From Nocardia sienata NBRC 100364 (GTDB lineage: Bacteria > Actinomycetota > Actinomycetes > Mycobacteriales > Mycobacteriaceae): a stretch of 64,000 nucleotides of DNA. The stretch is from positions 91,313 through 155,312 of the forward strand of contig NZ_BDBX01000002.1 in the NCBI RefSeq assembly GCF_001613205.1, in the 5' to 3' direction. Shown one piece after another: positions 27,064 through 36,801 of this stretch. The notes under the pieces were generated by a model that worked only from the letters and a program-made list of their open reading frames with translations, ran no database searches and had not been told where the DNA came from. The first letter of the stretch is position 1; each line of letters starts with the position of its first letter. The translations under genes and the position numbers were made by a program.

Positions 27064-27915
27064 TCAACGCCGGACTCGTACGAGGTCCGCCGCGAACTCG
27101 GTGTACTGCCGGGCGGTCGTTTCCGGCGACATCCCGCCCGAAGGTGACCACCACTGCGGCAGCGCTGTGCAGAGGGTGACGATCGCGCGTGCGGCCTCGC
27201 GTGGGACCGGGGTGTCCATCAGGCCGCGCCGGCATCCCTCGACGACTTCGTCGTCCACCATGTCCTGGACGTTCCGCCGGGCTCGCACGATTCGCGACCG
27301 GTGCGGCTCTTGCAGGCTGCGCATCTCGCTGGCCCCGAGGAAGCCGAGTTCGCGGCGGTAGGTGTGGAACAGCGCGAGGCATTCGACGAGAAAGGCCAGT
27401 CGTTGCACGGGTCCGTCGCCTTCGGCGCGCGCGGCGCGGCAGCGTTGCTGCAGGTCGGCCATGGTCAGATCCAGCAGCGCGACGAGCAGATCCTGCTTGG
27501 TCGGCCAGTGGTGGTAGATACCGGCGACAGAGAGATCGGCGCGCGCTCCTATATCGCGGATGGTGGCCCCGTGGTATCCGACTTCCACGAATGCCTCCAG
27601 CGCGCCGTGTAGTGGCGCGGGCAGTTGCAGGGAAGGAAAATCGCGCCACGAGGCAGCATCGTCGCTCTCGGGTGCGGCGGACCGGAGCAACTCGTCGCGG
27701 TCGGCGCCGAACAGCCGGGCGGCCGCGGTGAGCCGGTCCTCGGTAATCCTGGTCAGTCCGTTCTCGGTCGCGCTCCAGGTGCCCACGCTGACACCGACGG
27801 CCGCCGCGACCTCCCGGATGGTGAGTCGCTTGCGTTTCCTGGCTTCGCGCAGGCGGCGGCCCAGCGCTTCGCGGTCTTCGCCGAGGCCGCGCTCGTCCTG
27901 TGCCCGGTCTGTCAA
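27064..27915 (-). CDS. XRE-TetR fusion transcriptional regulator, 283 residues
   Basis: Two DNA-binding domains are fused. An XRE/cro helix-turn-helix occupies about residues 15-70 (LREARKRKRLTIREVAAAVG, then SVGTWSATENG). A TetR domain follows from about 105 (FVEVGYHGATIRDIGARADL, then SVAGIYHHWPTKQDLL), with a TetR-type ligand domain. The TTG start at 27915 is chosen for its perfect GAAGGAG seven bases upstream; the frame is open far beyond, but those codons lack conserved sequence. It converges on the phosphotransferase gene. It is paralogous to 43125-44018 (both share GLYHHYRDKQ/GIYHHWPTKQ and GASEMRSL blocks). Confidence 0.85.
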   Translation of the reverse strand: MTDRAQDERGLGEDREALGRRLREARKRKRLTIREVAAAVGVSVGTWSATENGLTRITEDRLTAAARLFGADRDELLRSAAPESDDAASWRDFPSLQLPAPLHGALEAFVEVGYHGATIRDIGARADLSVAGIYHHWPTKQDLLVALLDLTMADLQQRCRAARAEGDGPVQRLAFLVECLALFHTYRRELGFLGASEMRSLQEPHRSRIVRARRNVQDMVDDEVVEGCRRGLMDTPVPREAARAIVTLCTALPQWWSPSGGMSPETTARQYTEFAADLVRVRR

Positions 27916-28259
27916 GCCCGTGCTCCTTCGTGGCGGACGAGGTCTCGTCGTGTTCGTGCCGGTCGGTCCGCGGTCGCGACCCGCGCCGTTCAACCTACCG
28001 CTCGTCCGCTCGGTTCGGAGGCGGTGGCGGTACGGGCACCGGCTTCGGCGACGGTGCTCCGGCGTCGGTGTTCCTCCGGCTCGACGTGGGCCGACGCCTG
28101 AGTTGTGTGTCGCCGGAAGGTGCCGTAGCCGCCGCGGCGATTCCGGGATCGGAATCGGCACGGGCTGCGGGTGCGGGGCGCGATCGGTGGTGGACGGCCA
28201 TTCGGCTCGTATCCGGCCGGCTCGGTCCGTCCGGCGGAAGCGAGGATACGGCGACGAAG
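27916..28259. other. Gene-free stretch, 344 bases
   Basis: It lies upstream of the XRE-TetR gene and downstream of the TetR gene, both on the minus strand. The open frames crossing it are continuations from neighbours without conserved content. Confidence 0.45.
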
Positions 28260-28841
28260 CTACCGGGCGCTGATGCCGTGGGTGAGGATGGCGGCGAGTT
28301 CGCGATAGGCGGCGGCGTCGTCGAGTCCGGTGCGGGTGCGGACACCGCCCTGCTGGATACGCACCATCATGGTGGCGGCCAGGTCGGCGGCGAACGCGGC
28401 GTGGACGCCGCGGAATTCGCCGGTGGCGACGCCGTCGTCGATGAGTTCCTGGACGCGGCGGGCGGCGATGCGGGTGTTGCGTTCGTAGACCTCGCGGGCA
28501 GGCGCGAAGGCGTCGAGGTCGGTCATGAACCGGGCCGACGCGGCGGAGAGGGCTGCGCCGACCGCGGTGAGGTAGGCGGCGATGCGCTCCAGGGACCCGT
28601 CGGTCGCGGATACTCCGGCTTCGACGGTTGCGGTGGCGCGTTTGAAGAAATGCACGGTGGCGGCGGTGACCAGCTGTTCCTTGCTGCCGGCGAGGGTGTA
28701 GAGCGTGGATTTGGAGCAGCGCAGGCGCGCCGCGATGGCGTCGAGCGTCAGGTGGGCGAACCCTTCGGCGAGGAACAGCCCGACCAGCTCGTCGAACAGT
28801 TCGGTGCGGCGGGGGGTCGCGAAGGTCGAGCGCTGTTCCAT
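28260..28841 (-). CDS. TetR-family regulator, 193 residues
   Basis: A standard TetR DNA-binding domain begins at residue 10 (FDELVGLFLAEGFAHLTLDA, IAARLRCSKSTLYTLAGSKE), followed by a helical ligand domain. ATG 28841 is chosen because the domain starts there; a longer in-frame extension crosses the promoter. It is divergent from an acyl-CoA dehydrogenase gene across a 100-base region with four AGTACT boxes, so it most likely represses that gene and itself, released by an acyl-CoA or fatty acid. Confidence 0.9.
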   Translation of the reverse strand: MEQRSTFATPRRTELFDELVGLFLAEGFAHLTLDAIAARLRCSKSTLYTLAGSKEQLVTAATVHFFKRATATVEAGVSATDGSLERIAAYLTAVGAALSAASARFMTDLDAFAPAREVYERNTRIAARRVQELIDDGVATGEFRGVHAAFAADLAATMMVRIQQGGVRTRTGLDDAAAYRELAAILTHGISAR

Positions 28842-28850
28842 GCCGGAAAT

Positions 28851-28915
28851 AGTACTGCGGAGCTCCTTGCAGTACTGGGTCCGGAACAGTACTGTGACGG
28901 GGAGCAAAGTACTGT
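28851..28915. promoter_or_regulatory. Array of four AGTACT operator boxes
   Basis: AGTACT occurs at 28851, 28871, 28888 and 28908. The first two boxes form an inverted repeat, AGTACTGC...GCAGTACT (28851-28858 and 28869-28876). The third is a perfect palindrome, ACAGTACTGT (28886-28895). The fourth reads AAAGTACTGT. Spacings between box starts are 20, 17 and 20 bases, close to two helical turns. All lie between the divergent TetR and dehydrogenase genes. Confidence 0.7.
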
Positions 28916-28941
28916 CCCACGTATCACCGGAGGACCTTCCT

Positions 28942-30081
28942 GTGGCTGTCGATCGACTCCTGCCCACCGGCGAGGCGCGGGATCTCATCCGGCTGACCCG
29001 CGATGTGGCCGATAAGGTGCTGGCCCCGATCGTCGACGAGCACGAGAAGGCCGCGACCTATCCCGAGGGCGTGTTCGCCACGCTGGGGGAGGCAGGGCTG
29101 CTGAGCCTGCCGTATCCGCAGGAGTGGGGCGGGGGTGGACAGCCGTACGAGGTGTACCTGCAGGTGCTGGAGGAGATCGCCGCGCGCTGGGCCGCGGTCG
29201 CGGTGGCGGTGAGCGTGCACAGTCTGGCCTGTTACCCGCTGATGGAGTTCGGTAGCGCGGAGCAGAAGCAGCGTTGGCTGCCCGATATGCTGGGCGGCGG
29301 CACGATCGGCGCCTACAGTCTGTCCGAGCCGCAGGCGGGTTCGGATGCCGCCGCGCTGACCTGTAAGGCCACCGCCGTCGAGGGCGGATACCGGGTCGAC
29401 GGTGCCAAGGCGTGGATCACCCACGGCGGTATCGCCGATTTCTACAACCTGTTCGCGCGGACCGGCGAGGGATCGAAGGGTATCTCGTGTTTCCTGGTGC
29501 CCAAGGACACCGAGGGGCTGAGTTTCGGTAGGCCGGAGGAGAAGATGGGTCTGCACGCGGTGCCGACCACCTCCGCGCACTACGACGATGCCTTCGTGCC
29601 CGCCGAACGCCGGATCGGCGCGGAGGGGCAGGGCTTGCAGATCGCGTTCAGCGCGTTGGATTCCGGCCGGCTGGGCATCGCCGCGGTCGCGGTCGGGCTC
29701 GCCCAGGCCGCGCTGGACGAGGCGGTGGCCTACGCGCAGCAGCGAACAGCATTCGGCCGCAGGATCATCGATCATCAGGGGCTGGGTTTCCTGCTGGCCG
29801 ATATGGCTGCCGCGGTGGATTCGGCGCGTGCGACCTATCTGGACGCCGCCCGCCGTCGCGACGCCGGGCTGTCGTATTCGCGTCAGGCATCGGTGGCCAA
29901 ATTGGTCGCCACCGATGCGGCGATGAAGGTCACCACCGATGCGGTGCAGGTGTTCGGTGGTTACGGATACACCCGGGATTTCCGTGTCGAACGCTATATG
30001 CGGGAAGCCAAGATCACGCAGATCTTCGAGGGCACCAACCAGATCCAGCGCCTGGTGATCAGCCGCCACCTCGCCGGCTGA
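28942..30081 (+). CDS. Acyl-CoA dehydrogenase, 379 residues
   Basis: A full-length fatty-acyl-CoA dehydrogenase. FAD/substrate motifs are YSLSEPQAGSDAA and AWITHGGIADFYNLFAR; the C-terminal helical domain ends with FEGTNQIQRLVISRHLAG, whose glutamate is the usual catalytic base region. It introduces a 2,3-double bond into an acyl-CoA and passes electrons to ETF. GTG 28942 is preceded by CCGGAGGA at eight bases. The longer frame reaching back to 28705 overlaps the operator and the regulator gene and is rejected. Confidence 0.93.
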   Translation: MAVDRLLPTGEARDLIRLTRDVADKVLAPIVDEHEKAATYPEGVFATLGEAGLLSLPYPQEWGGGGQPYEVYLQVLEEIAARWAAVAVAVSVHSLACYPLMEFGSAEQKQRWLPDMLGGGTIGAYSLSEPQAGSDAAALTCKATAVEGGYRVDGAKAWITHGGIADFYNLFARTGEGSKGISCFLVPKDTEGLSFGRPEEKMGLHAVPTTSAHYDDAFVPAERRIGAEGQGLQIAFSALDSGRLGIAAVAVGLAQAALDEAVAYAQQRTAFGRRIIDHQGLGFLLADMAAAVDSARATYLDAARRRDAGLSYSRQASVAKLVATDAAMKVTTDAVQVFGGYGYTRDFRVERYMREAKITQIFEGTNQIQRLVISRHLAG

Positions 30082-30232
30082 CCGGCCCGCGGCTGCCGAT
30101 CCCGGCGGCCGAGGAGTTCATGACGGGGTAGTGCCACCGGGGCGCCGCGGAACACGCAGGCCGGCGCCCGGACATCCGGGGTCCACGTGATGCCGCGCGT
30201 CGTTCCGGCGGCCACGGTCCGGCCGGGCCGAT

Positions 30233-31768
30233 TCAACCGCCCTGTTCGTAGAGCGCGCGGACGGTATCGACCGTATCGGCCTCCGCCGGGGATTTGTCGT
30301 CGCGGTAGCGCACCACGCGTGCGAACCGCAGCGCCAGCCCGCCGGGATAGCGTGTCGACCCCTGCACTCCGTCGAAAGCGATCTCGACGACCTGTTCGGG
30401 CCGCAGTCGCACGACGTACCCTTCGGTCGAACCGTCGGCGAGTTCGATGAAGCGCCGGGTCTGCCACTCCAGCATGGCGTCGGTCATCCCTTTGAACGTC
30501 TTACCCAGCATTACGTACCCGCCGGTGGCCGGATCACGAGCGCCCAGGTGGATATTGGACAACGTCCCGGTGCGTCGGCCGGATCCCCATTCGACGGCGA
30601 GGACCACCAGGTCCAAGGTGTGCACGGGTTTGACCTTGAGCCAGCCGGCGCCGCGACGGCCGGCCTCGTACGGCGCCGACGGTGACTTCGCCATCACACC
30701 CTCGTGTCCGGCGGCCAGCGTGCGGTCCAGGAACTGTTGTGCCGCATCCGGGTCGGCGGTCACCAGGCGATCGACCCGCTGGGCGCCGGGAACGAGCGTG
30801 TCGAGGGCGGCGAGCCTGTCGCGGGTCGGTAGATCGAGGAGATCTCTGCCGTCGAGATGCAGCAGGTCGAAGAAGAACACCGACAGCGGTTCTAGATCGC
30901 CCGCCTGCCTGCGGCCGAACCGGGCGGCAGTGACCTGGAATCGATGCGGCCGTCCATCGGGTCGCAACGCTATGGCCTCGGCATCGGCGATCAGATCGGT
31001 GGCGGGCAGCGCGAGTGTGGCCGCGACGACCTCGGGGAGCCGGCCGGTGACCTCGTCGAGGCTGCGGGTATAGATCGAGACCGCCGATCCGGCCCGATGG
31101 ATCTGCACCCGCGCGCCGTCCAGCTTGGCTTCGAGAACGGCTGTGCCGCCGAGTCGTCGGAGTGCGTCGGCGACCCCGGTCGCGGTCTGGGCGAGCATCG
31201 GCCCGACCGGTTGCCCCGCGCGTAGCCGGAACTCCGCCAGCGCCGGCCGGCCGCCGGTGAGAGCCGCGGCCGCGACGGAGGGCAGCGCGCCGGCCAGCAT
31301 CGCCGCGCGTCGGACATCGGCGGCGGGTACCCCGGCAGCTCCGGCGATCGCGTCGGCCATCACTCCGGCCAGCGCGCCCTGCCGCAATTCGCCGCTGAGC
31401 AGCCGGCGCAGGAATGTCTGCTCGGTGCCGGAGGCCGTCTCGAACAGATCGCGCACCAGTTCGGCGCGTGCGGTCCGCGCGCCCTTCCCAGCGACCGCAC
31501 CGATCCGGGTGAATCGCGCGTCGACATCGGCGACCGTGAGAGTCGGCGTCGACGCGGGCGGCGGCAGCGACCGCAGCGCGGACCGGCCCACGCCGATCTG
31601 GCGTTGCGGCAGATCCCCGGAAAGCCAGGACGCGGTCACCGCGACCAGGTGTGCGCCGCCGTCTGCCGCGGCACGACTCAGCAGCGCGGCGAGCCGGTCG
31701 GTCTTGGCCCGCCGGGCCGATGCCGACGCGATATCGGCGGACGCGGCGGCGACCTCGGCTAGCAGCAC
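30233..31768 (-). CDS. ligB: ATP-dependent DNA ligase, LigB type, 511 residues
   Basis: The adenylation motif [12 protein letters not shown] carries the nucleotidyl-acceptor lysine in KxDG. Upstream is the helical N-terminal DNA-binding domain ([20 protein letters not shown]). Downstream are [20 protein letters not shown] and [19 protein letters not shown] and an OB-fold domain. It seals nicks with ATP and is an accessory repair ligase in mycobacteria (Rv3062). The GTG at 31768 gives the usual ~507-residue length; a TTG 12 codons earlier is possible but has no ribosome-binding site. Confidence 0.92.
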   Translation of the reverse strand: MLLAEVAAASADIASASARRAKTDRLAALLSRAAADGGAHLVAVTASWLSGDLPQRQIGVGRSALRSLPPPASTPTLTVADVDARFTRIGAVAGKGARTARAELVRDLFETASGTEQTFLRRLLSGELRQGALAGVMADAIAGAAGVPAADVRRAAMLAGALPSVAAAALTGGRPALAEFRLRAGQPVGPMLAQTATGVADALRRLGGTAVLEAKLDGARVQIHRAGSAVSIYTRSLDEVTGRLPEVVAATLALPATDLIADAEAIALRPDGRPHRFQVTAARFGRRQAGDLEPLSVFFFDLLHLDGRDLLDLPTRDRLAALDTLVPGAQRVDRLVTADPDAAQQFLDRTLAAGHEGVMAKSPSAPYEAGRRGAGWLKVKPVHTLDLVVLAVEWGSGRRTGTLSNIHLGARDPATGGYVMLGKTFKGMTDAMLEWQTRRFIELADGSTEGYVVRLRPEQVVEIAFDGVQGSTRYPGGLALRFARVVRYRDDKSPAEADTVDTVRALYEQGG

Positions 31769-31824
31769 GTCGAACAGCCTGGCATGCCGACCGGCCTCGG
31801 GCAATCAGCGGACCGGCGCGGCAA

Positions 31825-32346
31825 CTATGCCCGCTCGGGTCCACCGGGCGCGCCGCTCGGGTCGACCACCGGATGTTCTCCTTCTGCGATCTGCTGGGCG
31901 GTCGCATAGGCGAGGTGCAGGAAGTCGGCGCCGGCCAGCGCCGCCGTGGCCTCGGTCACCGTTCGGGTCGCTCGTGGGGCGAAGACGTGCCCGATGGTTA
32001 TGGCGGTGATGAGCCAGACGTCGAAGCAGAAGGGACAGCTGAGCAGTTCTCCGATGCTGTGGCCGACGCCGTCCTCGGCGCGCGGCCGCTCCATGACTTC
32101 CCCGGGGCCGCCGTCGCCGGTGGGCTGGGTGAAGGGGGCGCGTACGGGAGCGGTGACGGTGCCCTTCGTCATCAGCCGCGACAGTTTGTGGGCGGCCAAC
32201 GCTGTGACCACGAGGTCGCGAGTGCTCATGGAGTCGGGGAGCCGGCGGCCGGTGAGACCGCCCAGCAGCGTCACGGCGCCGAGTGTCCCGGCATAGGCCA
32301 GGATCGTGGCCGTATAGCCGCTGAGGGGGCGTGGATCGTTACTCAT
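31825..32346 (-). CDS. DUF1360 family membrane protein, 173 residues
   Basis: The DUF1360 signature is visible: RDLVVTALAAHKLSRLMTKG near the middle and SIGELLSCPFCFDVWLITAI toward the C-terminus, with two to three membrane helices. Members are small bacterial membrane proteins of unknown function. The ATG at 32346 is weakly supported by a GCGAG element but matches the family start. It precedes ligB on the same strand by about 60 bases. Confidence 0.85.
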   Translation of the reverse strand: MSNDPRPLSGYTATILAYAGTLGAVTLLGGLTGRRLPDSMSTRDLVVTALAAHKLSRLMTKGTVTAPVRAPFTQPTGDGGPGEVMERPRAEDGVGHSIGELLSCPFCFDVWLITAITIGHVFAPRATRTVTEATAALAGADFLHLAYATAQQIAEGEHPVVDPSGAPGGPERA

Positions 32347-33107
32347 GACGCGGAAATGTTCTCGCCGCGGCGGAGCGGAGGCAGGTGTTCGACGGTTACT
32401 GCGGCGCCGACCGACAGAAGACCGGTGCGCCGGCGGCCGCCGGCCAAGGGCTCCGTCGGCGCATCTCGGCGGTCTCGGTCCGCACCGGCCACGGTGCGCT
32501 GCCGCAGTGCTTCGAGATGCCGATGTCCGCGACGCCGCCGCGCCAGCACACAATATTGCCCGCTCAGTTCGGCCTTTCTTCGACCGGCGATCGATCGCAT
32601 CGTCGGCATCTCCTCTCACATCGTCCTACGTCCGCGCCTACCCCGGCCGTGGAAGGGCAAACACCGACCAACCGATCGTCGCGGGGTACTCGCGTCGTGC
32701 CTGCCGCGGTATGCGGGACGTGACAGGGGAGGAAAGCGATCGATCCGGCCGGTAGCGGAGGGATACCGATGGCCTGCGGTTCGTGTCGCGGCCGTGCAGC
32801 TCGGCCGGTCTACACCTGCAAACTGCACCTCGGTCGCCCGGTTCCTCCGCCCACCCCACTGCCCGCACCACCGCGGAAGCCGCCGCCGACCCGGAGATCG
32901 GTACCGACCCGGGCGGGACGGACCCACAGCGTCGTGCGAGCCGGTCGGCGGGAGCCACGGCCGGGCCGGACGATCTCATCTGCGTGGTGGAAAACACAGC
33001 GGGACCGGCGATCCGCTGTGAACGGCCCTCAATCCCCTCCACCGATGGCGAATTCGGCAGCGACTGTCGATACTGATGGAAATTTGTTCGACTCGAGGGT
33101 GAGGGTA
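32347..33107. other. Gene-free stretch, 761 bases
   Basis: Long frames on both strands lack ribosome-binding sites and any conserved-looking segment. The promoters for the DUF1360 gene (minus) and the lipase gene (plus) should lie here. A less GC-rich patch just before 33107 (TACTGATGGAAATTTGTTCG) is a plausible lipase promoter. Confidence 0.4.
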
Positions 33108-34460
33108 GTGAAGCCGCTTCTGGCAATCCTGGGAACTGTGCTCGTCGGTTGTGCGTGGTTGGGTGTACCCCCGACCCGTGCGTACGCGGATCCACCGACC
33201 GGCCCCGCGCAGCCGGAGGTCAACGATCCGTCACCGCTGCAGCAGTGGATCGACGGCACGGTCCCGGCGCCGGCGCAATTCGCGGGTGACGAGGCCGGAT
33301 TATCACTGTGGCGCGGGGTGTTGCCGTCGGCGACCGGCGATCCCATTTTCGATACCTGGCCCGCCGACCTCCCGAATTTCTCGCCCGGCCAGATCATCGA
33401 GCAACGGGACGTCACCGCGACGACCGCCGCGCGGATGGCGACGCCCATTTCGCGGGCGACTCTGCTGAAATTCCGGTCCACCTCCGCATCGGGCGGTCCC
33501 TCGTTCGGCACCGCGACATTGATCGTCCCGGCGGCCGCGTGGACCGGACCCGGCCCCCGGCCGGTGGAGGTGAACGCGATGCCGATCAATTCCCTCGGCT
33601 CGCACTGCACCCCCGGATTCCAGTTCTCACACGACCTGCTGGATCGCCCGAACACCGATCTTCCGGTATTCCTGCCGTCGGTCTGGCTGGCGCTGAGCAA
33701 GGGACACGCGGTCCTCATGCCGGACCACGAGGGCCCGCTGATGGCGTACGCCGAACCCAATACCGCCGGGCATGTGATGCTCGACGCCATCCGCGCGGTT
33801 CGCACCTATGCGCCGGACGAATTCGCCGGCAGCCGATACGTGGCCATCGGTTATTCCGGTGGCGCGATCGCCTCCTACGCGACGGCCATGCTGCTCGACG
33901 AGTACGCGCCGGAGCTGCGCGACGTCCTGATCGGCGCGGCGGCGGGCGGCCTGGTCACCGACAATTCGAGCGTGGCCCACCAGTTCAACGGCAACATCTC
34001 CTCCGGGATCCTGCTGACGGTCGCGCTGGCCGTCGCGCGCGAACACCCGGAAATCCTGCAGCATATGAACAATCTCGGGCAGTGGGTGGCCACCTCGCCA
34101 CTGCGTGATATCTGCGGCGACGCCTCCGGCCCCCTCGGCGTGGTCGGCATTCCGATCGACGTCGCGGCGAATACCGCGAATGCGCTCGACAGTCCGTTCG
34201 CGGCGAAGATGTTCGACCGGTTGGACCTGAGGGGACGCACCTCCGCCGTGCCGCTGTTCATCTACCACGGCTTGCACGACCCGTGGATTCCGCTCGACGA
34301 CGCCGAGAACATGTATCGGCAACAGTGCGGCCGCGGCGTATCCGCTGTCTTCCGTGTCGTGGGCGGCGAGCATCTGCTCGGTTACGTCAGCGGCTATCCC
34401 GAACTCAGCGGCTGGATCGACGCGCGCCTGCGTGGTGAACCCGCCCCGAGCGAATGCTGA
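33108..34460 (+). CDS. Secreted LIP-family lipase, 450 residues
   Basis: A signal peptide (KPLLAILGTVLVGCAWLGV, cleavage near AYA-DP) precedes a LIP-family alpha/beta hydrolase. Triad candidates are serine in IGYSGGAIAS, aspartate in YHGLHDPWIP and histidine in GGEHLLG. The chain ends GEPAPSEC. GTG 33108 is chosen because it starts the signal peptide and has GAGGGT seven bases upstream; a cysteine in the leader makes a lipoprotein unlikely but not excluded. It converges with a paralogous lipase gene 47 bases away. Confidence 0.9.
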   Translation: MKPLLAILGTVLVGCAWLGVPPTRAYADPPTGPAQPEVNDPSPLQQWIDGTVPAPAQFAGDEAGLSLWRGVLPSATGDPIFDTWPADLPNFSPGQIIEQRDVTATTAARMATPISRATLLKFRSTSASGGPSFGTATLIVPAAAWTGPGPRPVEVNAMPINSLGSHCTPGFQFSHDLLDRPNTDLPVFLPSVWLALSKGHAVLMPDHEGPLMAYAEPNTAGHVMLDAIRAVRTYAPDEFAGSRYVAIGYSGGAIASYATAMLLDEYAPELRDVLIGAAAGGLVTDNSSVAHQFNGNISSGILLTVALAVAREHPEILQHMNNLGQWVATSPLRDICGDASGPLGVVGIPIDVAANTANALDSPFAAKMFDRLDLRGRTSAVPLFIYHGLHDPWIPLDDAENMYRQQCGRGVSAVFRVVGGEHLLGYVSGYPELSGWIDARLRGEPAPSEC

Positions 34461-34507
34461 GGTTCGCCGAGATCCGGCCGGGTTGTCCGGAATGCGCCGG
34501 CGCGCGG

Positions 34508-35926
34508 TCAGCATTCACTGTGCGCCGGGATACCGCGTAGCCGCTCGTCCAGCCAGATCATGGCGTCCGGGTAGCCGAGGCCCGCGGCGATGATGTGCTC
34601 GCCGAGCACACTGCGGTAGACAGCGGTGACACCGAGTGAGCACTGCTCCTGGTAGAGGTTGCGCGCGCCCTCGGCCGGGATCCAGAACTCCTGTTCGCCG
34701 TTGTAGATGTAGAGCGGTGTCGCCGAGGCGAGCCCGGCCATCCGGGTCACCTCGTAGATGTCGCGTGCCAGGGTCGACCGTAGTGGGTCGGCGATATTCG
34801 CGGCGATATCGATCGGCAGCAGCAACGCGCCGAACAGCGCGAAAACGCTTATGCACTGGTCTTTTACCGGTGAGGTCGTCACCCACTGGGCGAGGTGGTT
34901 CATCCGGGCCAGGAGCTCGGGCCGCTCGCGGGCGATACCGAAGACAGCCGCCATGAAGACACCGGAGGCGAGATTGCCGTTCATACTGCGGGCCAGGATC
35001 TCGAAGTCGGCGGGCACCCCGCCGAGCGCCGCGCCGACCAGTGCCGGTGCGAGATCGGGCGCGTAACTCTCGATCAGTTTCGCCGCGCCGTGTGTGGCGA
35101 TCGCGCCGCCGGAGTAGCCGGTCATCGCGAACCTGCTCGCGCCGAACTCGTCCGCCCGCCAGCCGCGCACCGCGCGCACCGCATCCAGTACCGCGTGGCC
35201 CGCGACGTAGGGCTCGGCGTAGGCCATCAGCGGGCCCTCGTGATCCGGAATGAGTACGGCATAACCGCGCAGTGCGGCCAGCTGGGTGGTGGGCGGCACG
35301 AAGTCGGTGAGCGCGCTTTCGAACGAGAGGCCGTGCGCCAGAGTATAACTCGGCGTGCATCGACGGCCGAGCGCGTCGATCGGAAGGTTGTTGACCAGTA
35401 CCGGCCGCGCACCGGGCACCGGTGAGCCGGTCGCCGGGATCACCAGCGTGGCTGTGGCGAAGGAAGGCCGACCCTGCGCGTCGGTGGTCCGGTACTTGAA
35501 CAGCACCGCCTGCCGGATCGGCACAATGACCAGTGGCGCGGCCGAGGCGGTGATATCGCGGACCTCGATCACCGCACCCGGGGCGAAGCCGACGAGGTCC
35601 GGCGGCCACAGATCGAATATCGGATCGCCGACCGGCGCGGGCAGCACCGCCTGATGCAGCGCCGCGAGTCCCGGCGCCAGGTCGTTCGTCTGCTCCGGCG
35701 GCGGCGCCGGTCGGGGGGCCGGCGCGATCGGCGGCGGCGGAATCACCTGGTCGATCCACTGCTGGATAGCGGGCAGGATCGCGCCGCCGACCTCCGCGGG
35801 CGGTGGCGGGACCGGGAGTCCGGCGAAGGGGGGAGCGGGCAGTGCGGGCGGCTGGGCGGCGGCCTGCCCGGTGAGCAACGGCACGATGACGAGCAGCGCG
35901 AGAGTGACGGCACGTAAACGTCTCAT
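34508..35926 (-). CDS. Secreted LIP-family lipase paralogue with altered acid residue, 472 residues
   Basis: The signal peptide (AVTLALLVIVPLLTGQAAA) is followed by a Pro-rich segment and a LIP-family hydrolase domain. Serine lies in TGYSGGAIAT and histidine in LGEHIIA. At the position of the acid, where the neighbour has HDPWIP, this protein has QEFWIP, so aspartate appears replaced by glutamate. It may still be active, or may have drifted in function. ATG 35926 follows AGGGGCG. Tail-to-tail with its paralogue, it looks like an inverted duplication. Confidence 0.9.
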   Translation of the reverse strand: MRRLRAVTLALLVIVPLLTGQAAAQPPALPAPPFAGLPVPPPPAEVGGAILPAIQQWIDQVIPPPPIAPAPRPAPPPEQTNDLAPGLAALHQAVLPAPVGDPIFDLWPPDLVGFAPGAVIEVRDITASAAPLVIVPIRQAVLFKYRTTDAQGRPSFATATLVIPATGSPVPGARPVLVNNLPIDALGRRCTPSYTLAHGLSFESALTDFVPPTTQLAALRGYAVLIPDHEGPLMAYAEPYVAGHAVLDAVRAVRGWRADEFGASRFAMTGYSGGAIATHGAAKLIESYAPDLAPALVGAALGGVPADFEILARSMNGNLASGVFMAAVFGIARERPELLARMNHLAQWVTTSPVKDQCISVFALFGALLLPIDIAANIADPLRSTLARDIYEVTRMAGLASATPLYIYNGEQEFWIPAEGARNLYQEQCSLGVTAVYRSVLGEHIIAAGLGYPDAMIWLDERLRGIPAHSEC

Positions 35927-36321
35927 GGCACACGCCCCTGGGTGCGATGTCGATACATCTGGCACCCGGGAAGATGCGGGCTTTCATGCTCCGAAATGTC
36001 CCCTGTCGTACCGGGGCCAGGGGCCCAGGTTACGTGACGGGATGTCGATTGCTGTGATACGTCACAATATTGAGATGACCTGCTGCTGATTCGAGACAAA
36101 GGTGCCGCGCCCACTCCTCGTCATGTCGAGCACGCCGACCCTCGCATCCGGTCTGTCTCGCGCGGTCCGGACGCCGTCTCGGTCGTCTCGCCGCCGGGCG
36201 GCCACCGGAAGAGCACCCGGCCGGCCCCGATCGCTATCGCCGCCCGTAGGTGGAGCCGAATCACCCACCGAGTCGAAATTCTCCGATTTACAGCGTCGTC
36301 GGTTCGGACGCGGGTGCGGGG
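35927..36321. other. Intergenic region with CRP/FNR-like palindrome
   Basis: No gene is seen in these 395 bases. At 36053-36066 the sequence TGTGATACGTCACA has TGTGA/TCACA arms separated by four bases, about 130 bases upstream of the minus-strand lipase gene. CRP-type sites normally have six bases between the arms, so binding by a CRP-family protein is uncertain. Confidence 0.35.
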
Positions 36322-36801
36322 TCAGGAGGCAAGGATCTGGGGAGCGAGAATCTTCAGCATGCAGTTGGCCCAGCGCATCTGGCGCAGGGTCTCGGGGTGG
36401 CAGCGTTCGGCGAGTTCGAGGAGGTCGGTGTCTCTGGTCGTTTGTGCTCCTTGTGCGAGTAGTTCCCAGTCGAGTGAGACACCGGCGGCGACCCGGTGCA
36501 GGTGACGCAGGTCGATGAGCAGGAGCAGCGCTGGTTCGCTTCGGCGTCCCAGCAGGGTGCTCAGGCGTTCTTGGACGGGAGCGGTGCGGGGTTCGGTGCG
36601 GGGGTCGCTGTCGAGATCGAGTCCGTAGCGGTGGCCGGCCCGGGCGAGTCGATGGACGTGCTCTGTGGACCAACCGGCGATATCGCGTGCGACGTAGTAC
36701 ACCTCGTGGTCGGTTTTATGGCGGGCGGCCAGAGAGGTGAGGTCGCGTGCGAGTTTGCGTTCGGATCGGTACAGCTCCCGGATCGCGAGGTCGAGTTTCA
36801 C
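36322..36801 (-). CDS. Hypothetical helical protein coupled to molybdopterin oxidoreductase, 159 residues
   Basis: The GTG at 36801 overlaps the stop of the oxidoreductase gene by four bases (GTGA). The product is rich in charged helices (LDLAIRELYRSERKLARDLT, then HKTDHEVYYVARDIAGWSTE), and the spacing of Glu and His resembles a ferritin-like or hemerythrin-like bundle, but I cannot confirm the family. Its tight coupling suggests it acts with or on the molybdenum enzyme. Confidence 0.8.
   Translation of the reverse strand: MKLDLAIRELYRSERKLARDLTSLAARHKTDHEVYYVARDIAGWSTEHVHRLARAGHRYGLDLDSDPRTEPRTAPVQERLSTLLGRRSEPALLLLIDLRHLHRVAAGVSLDWELLAQGAQTTRDTDLLELAERCHPETLRQMRWANCMLKILAPQILAS

Noticed and set aside
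27916..28920. N-terminal extension of the XRE-TetR regulator to about 618 residues
   Set aside because: The extension is low-complexity Arg/Pro-rich sequence running antisense-like through the TetR gene; a TTG with a perfect Shine-Dalgarno sits right before the XRE domain.
31768..31804. TTG start for LigB at 31804
   Set aside because: No ribosome-binding site; the GTG at 31768 matches the usual length of the family.
36053..36066. CRP-type operator TGTGATACGTCACA
   Set aside because: The arms match but the spacer is four bases, not six, and the distance to the nearest start is large. Kept only as a remark.
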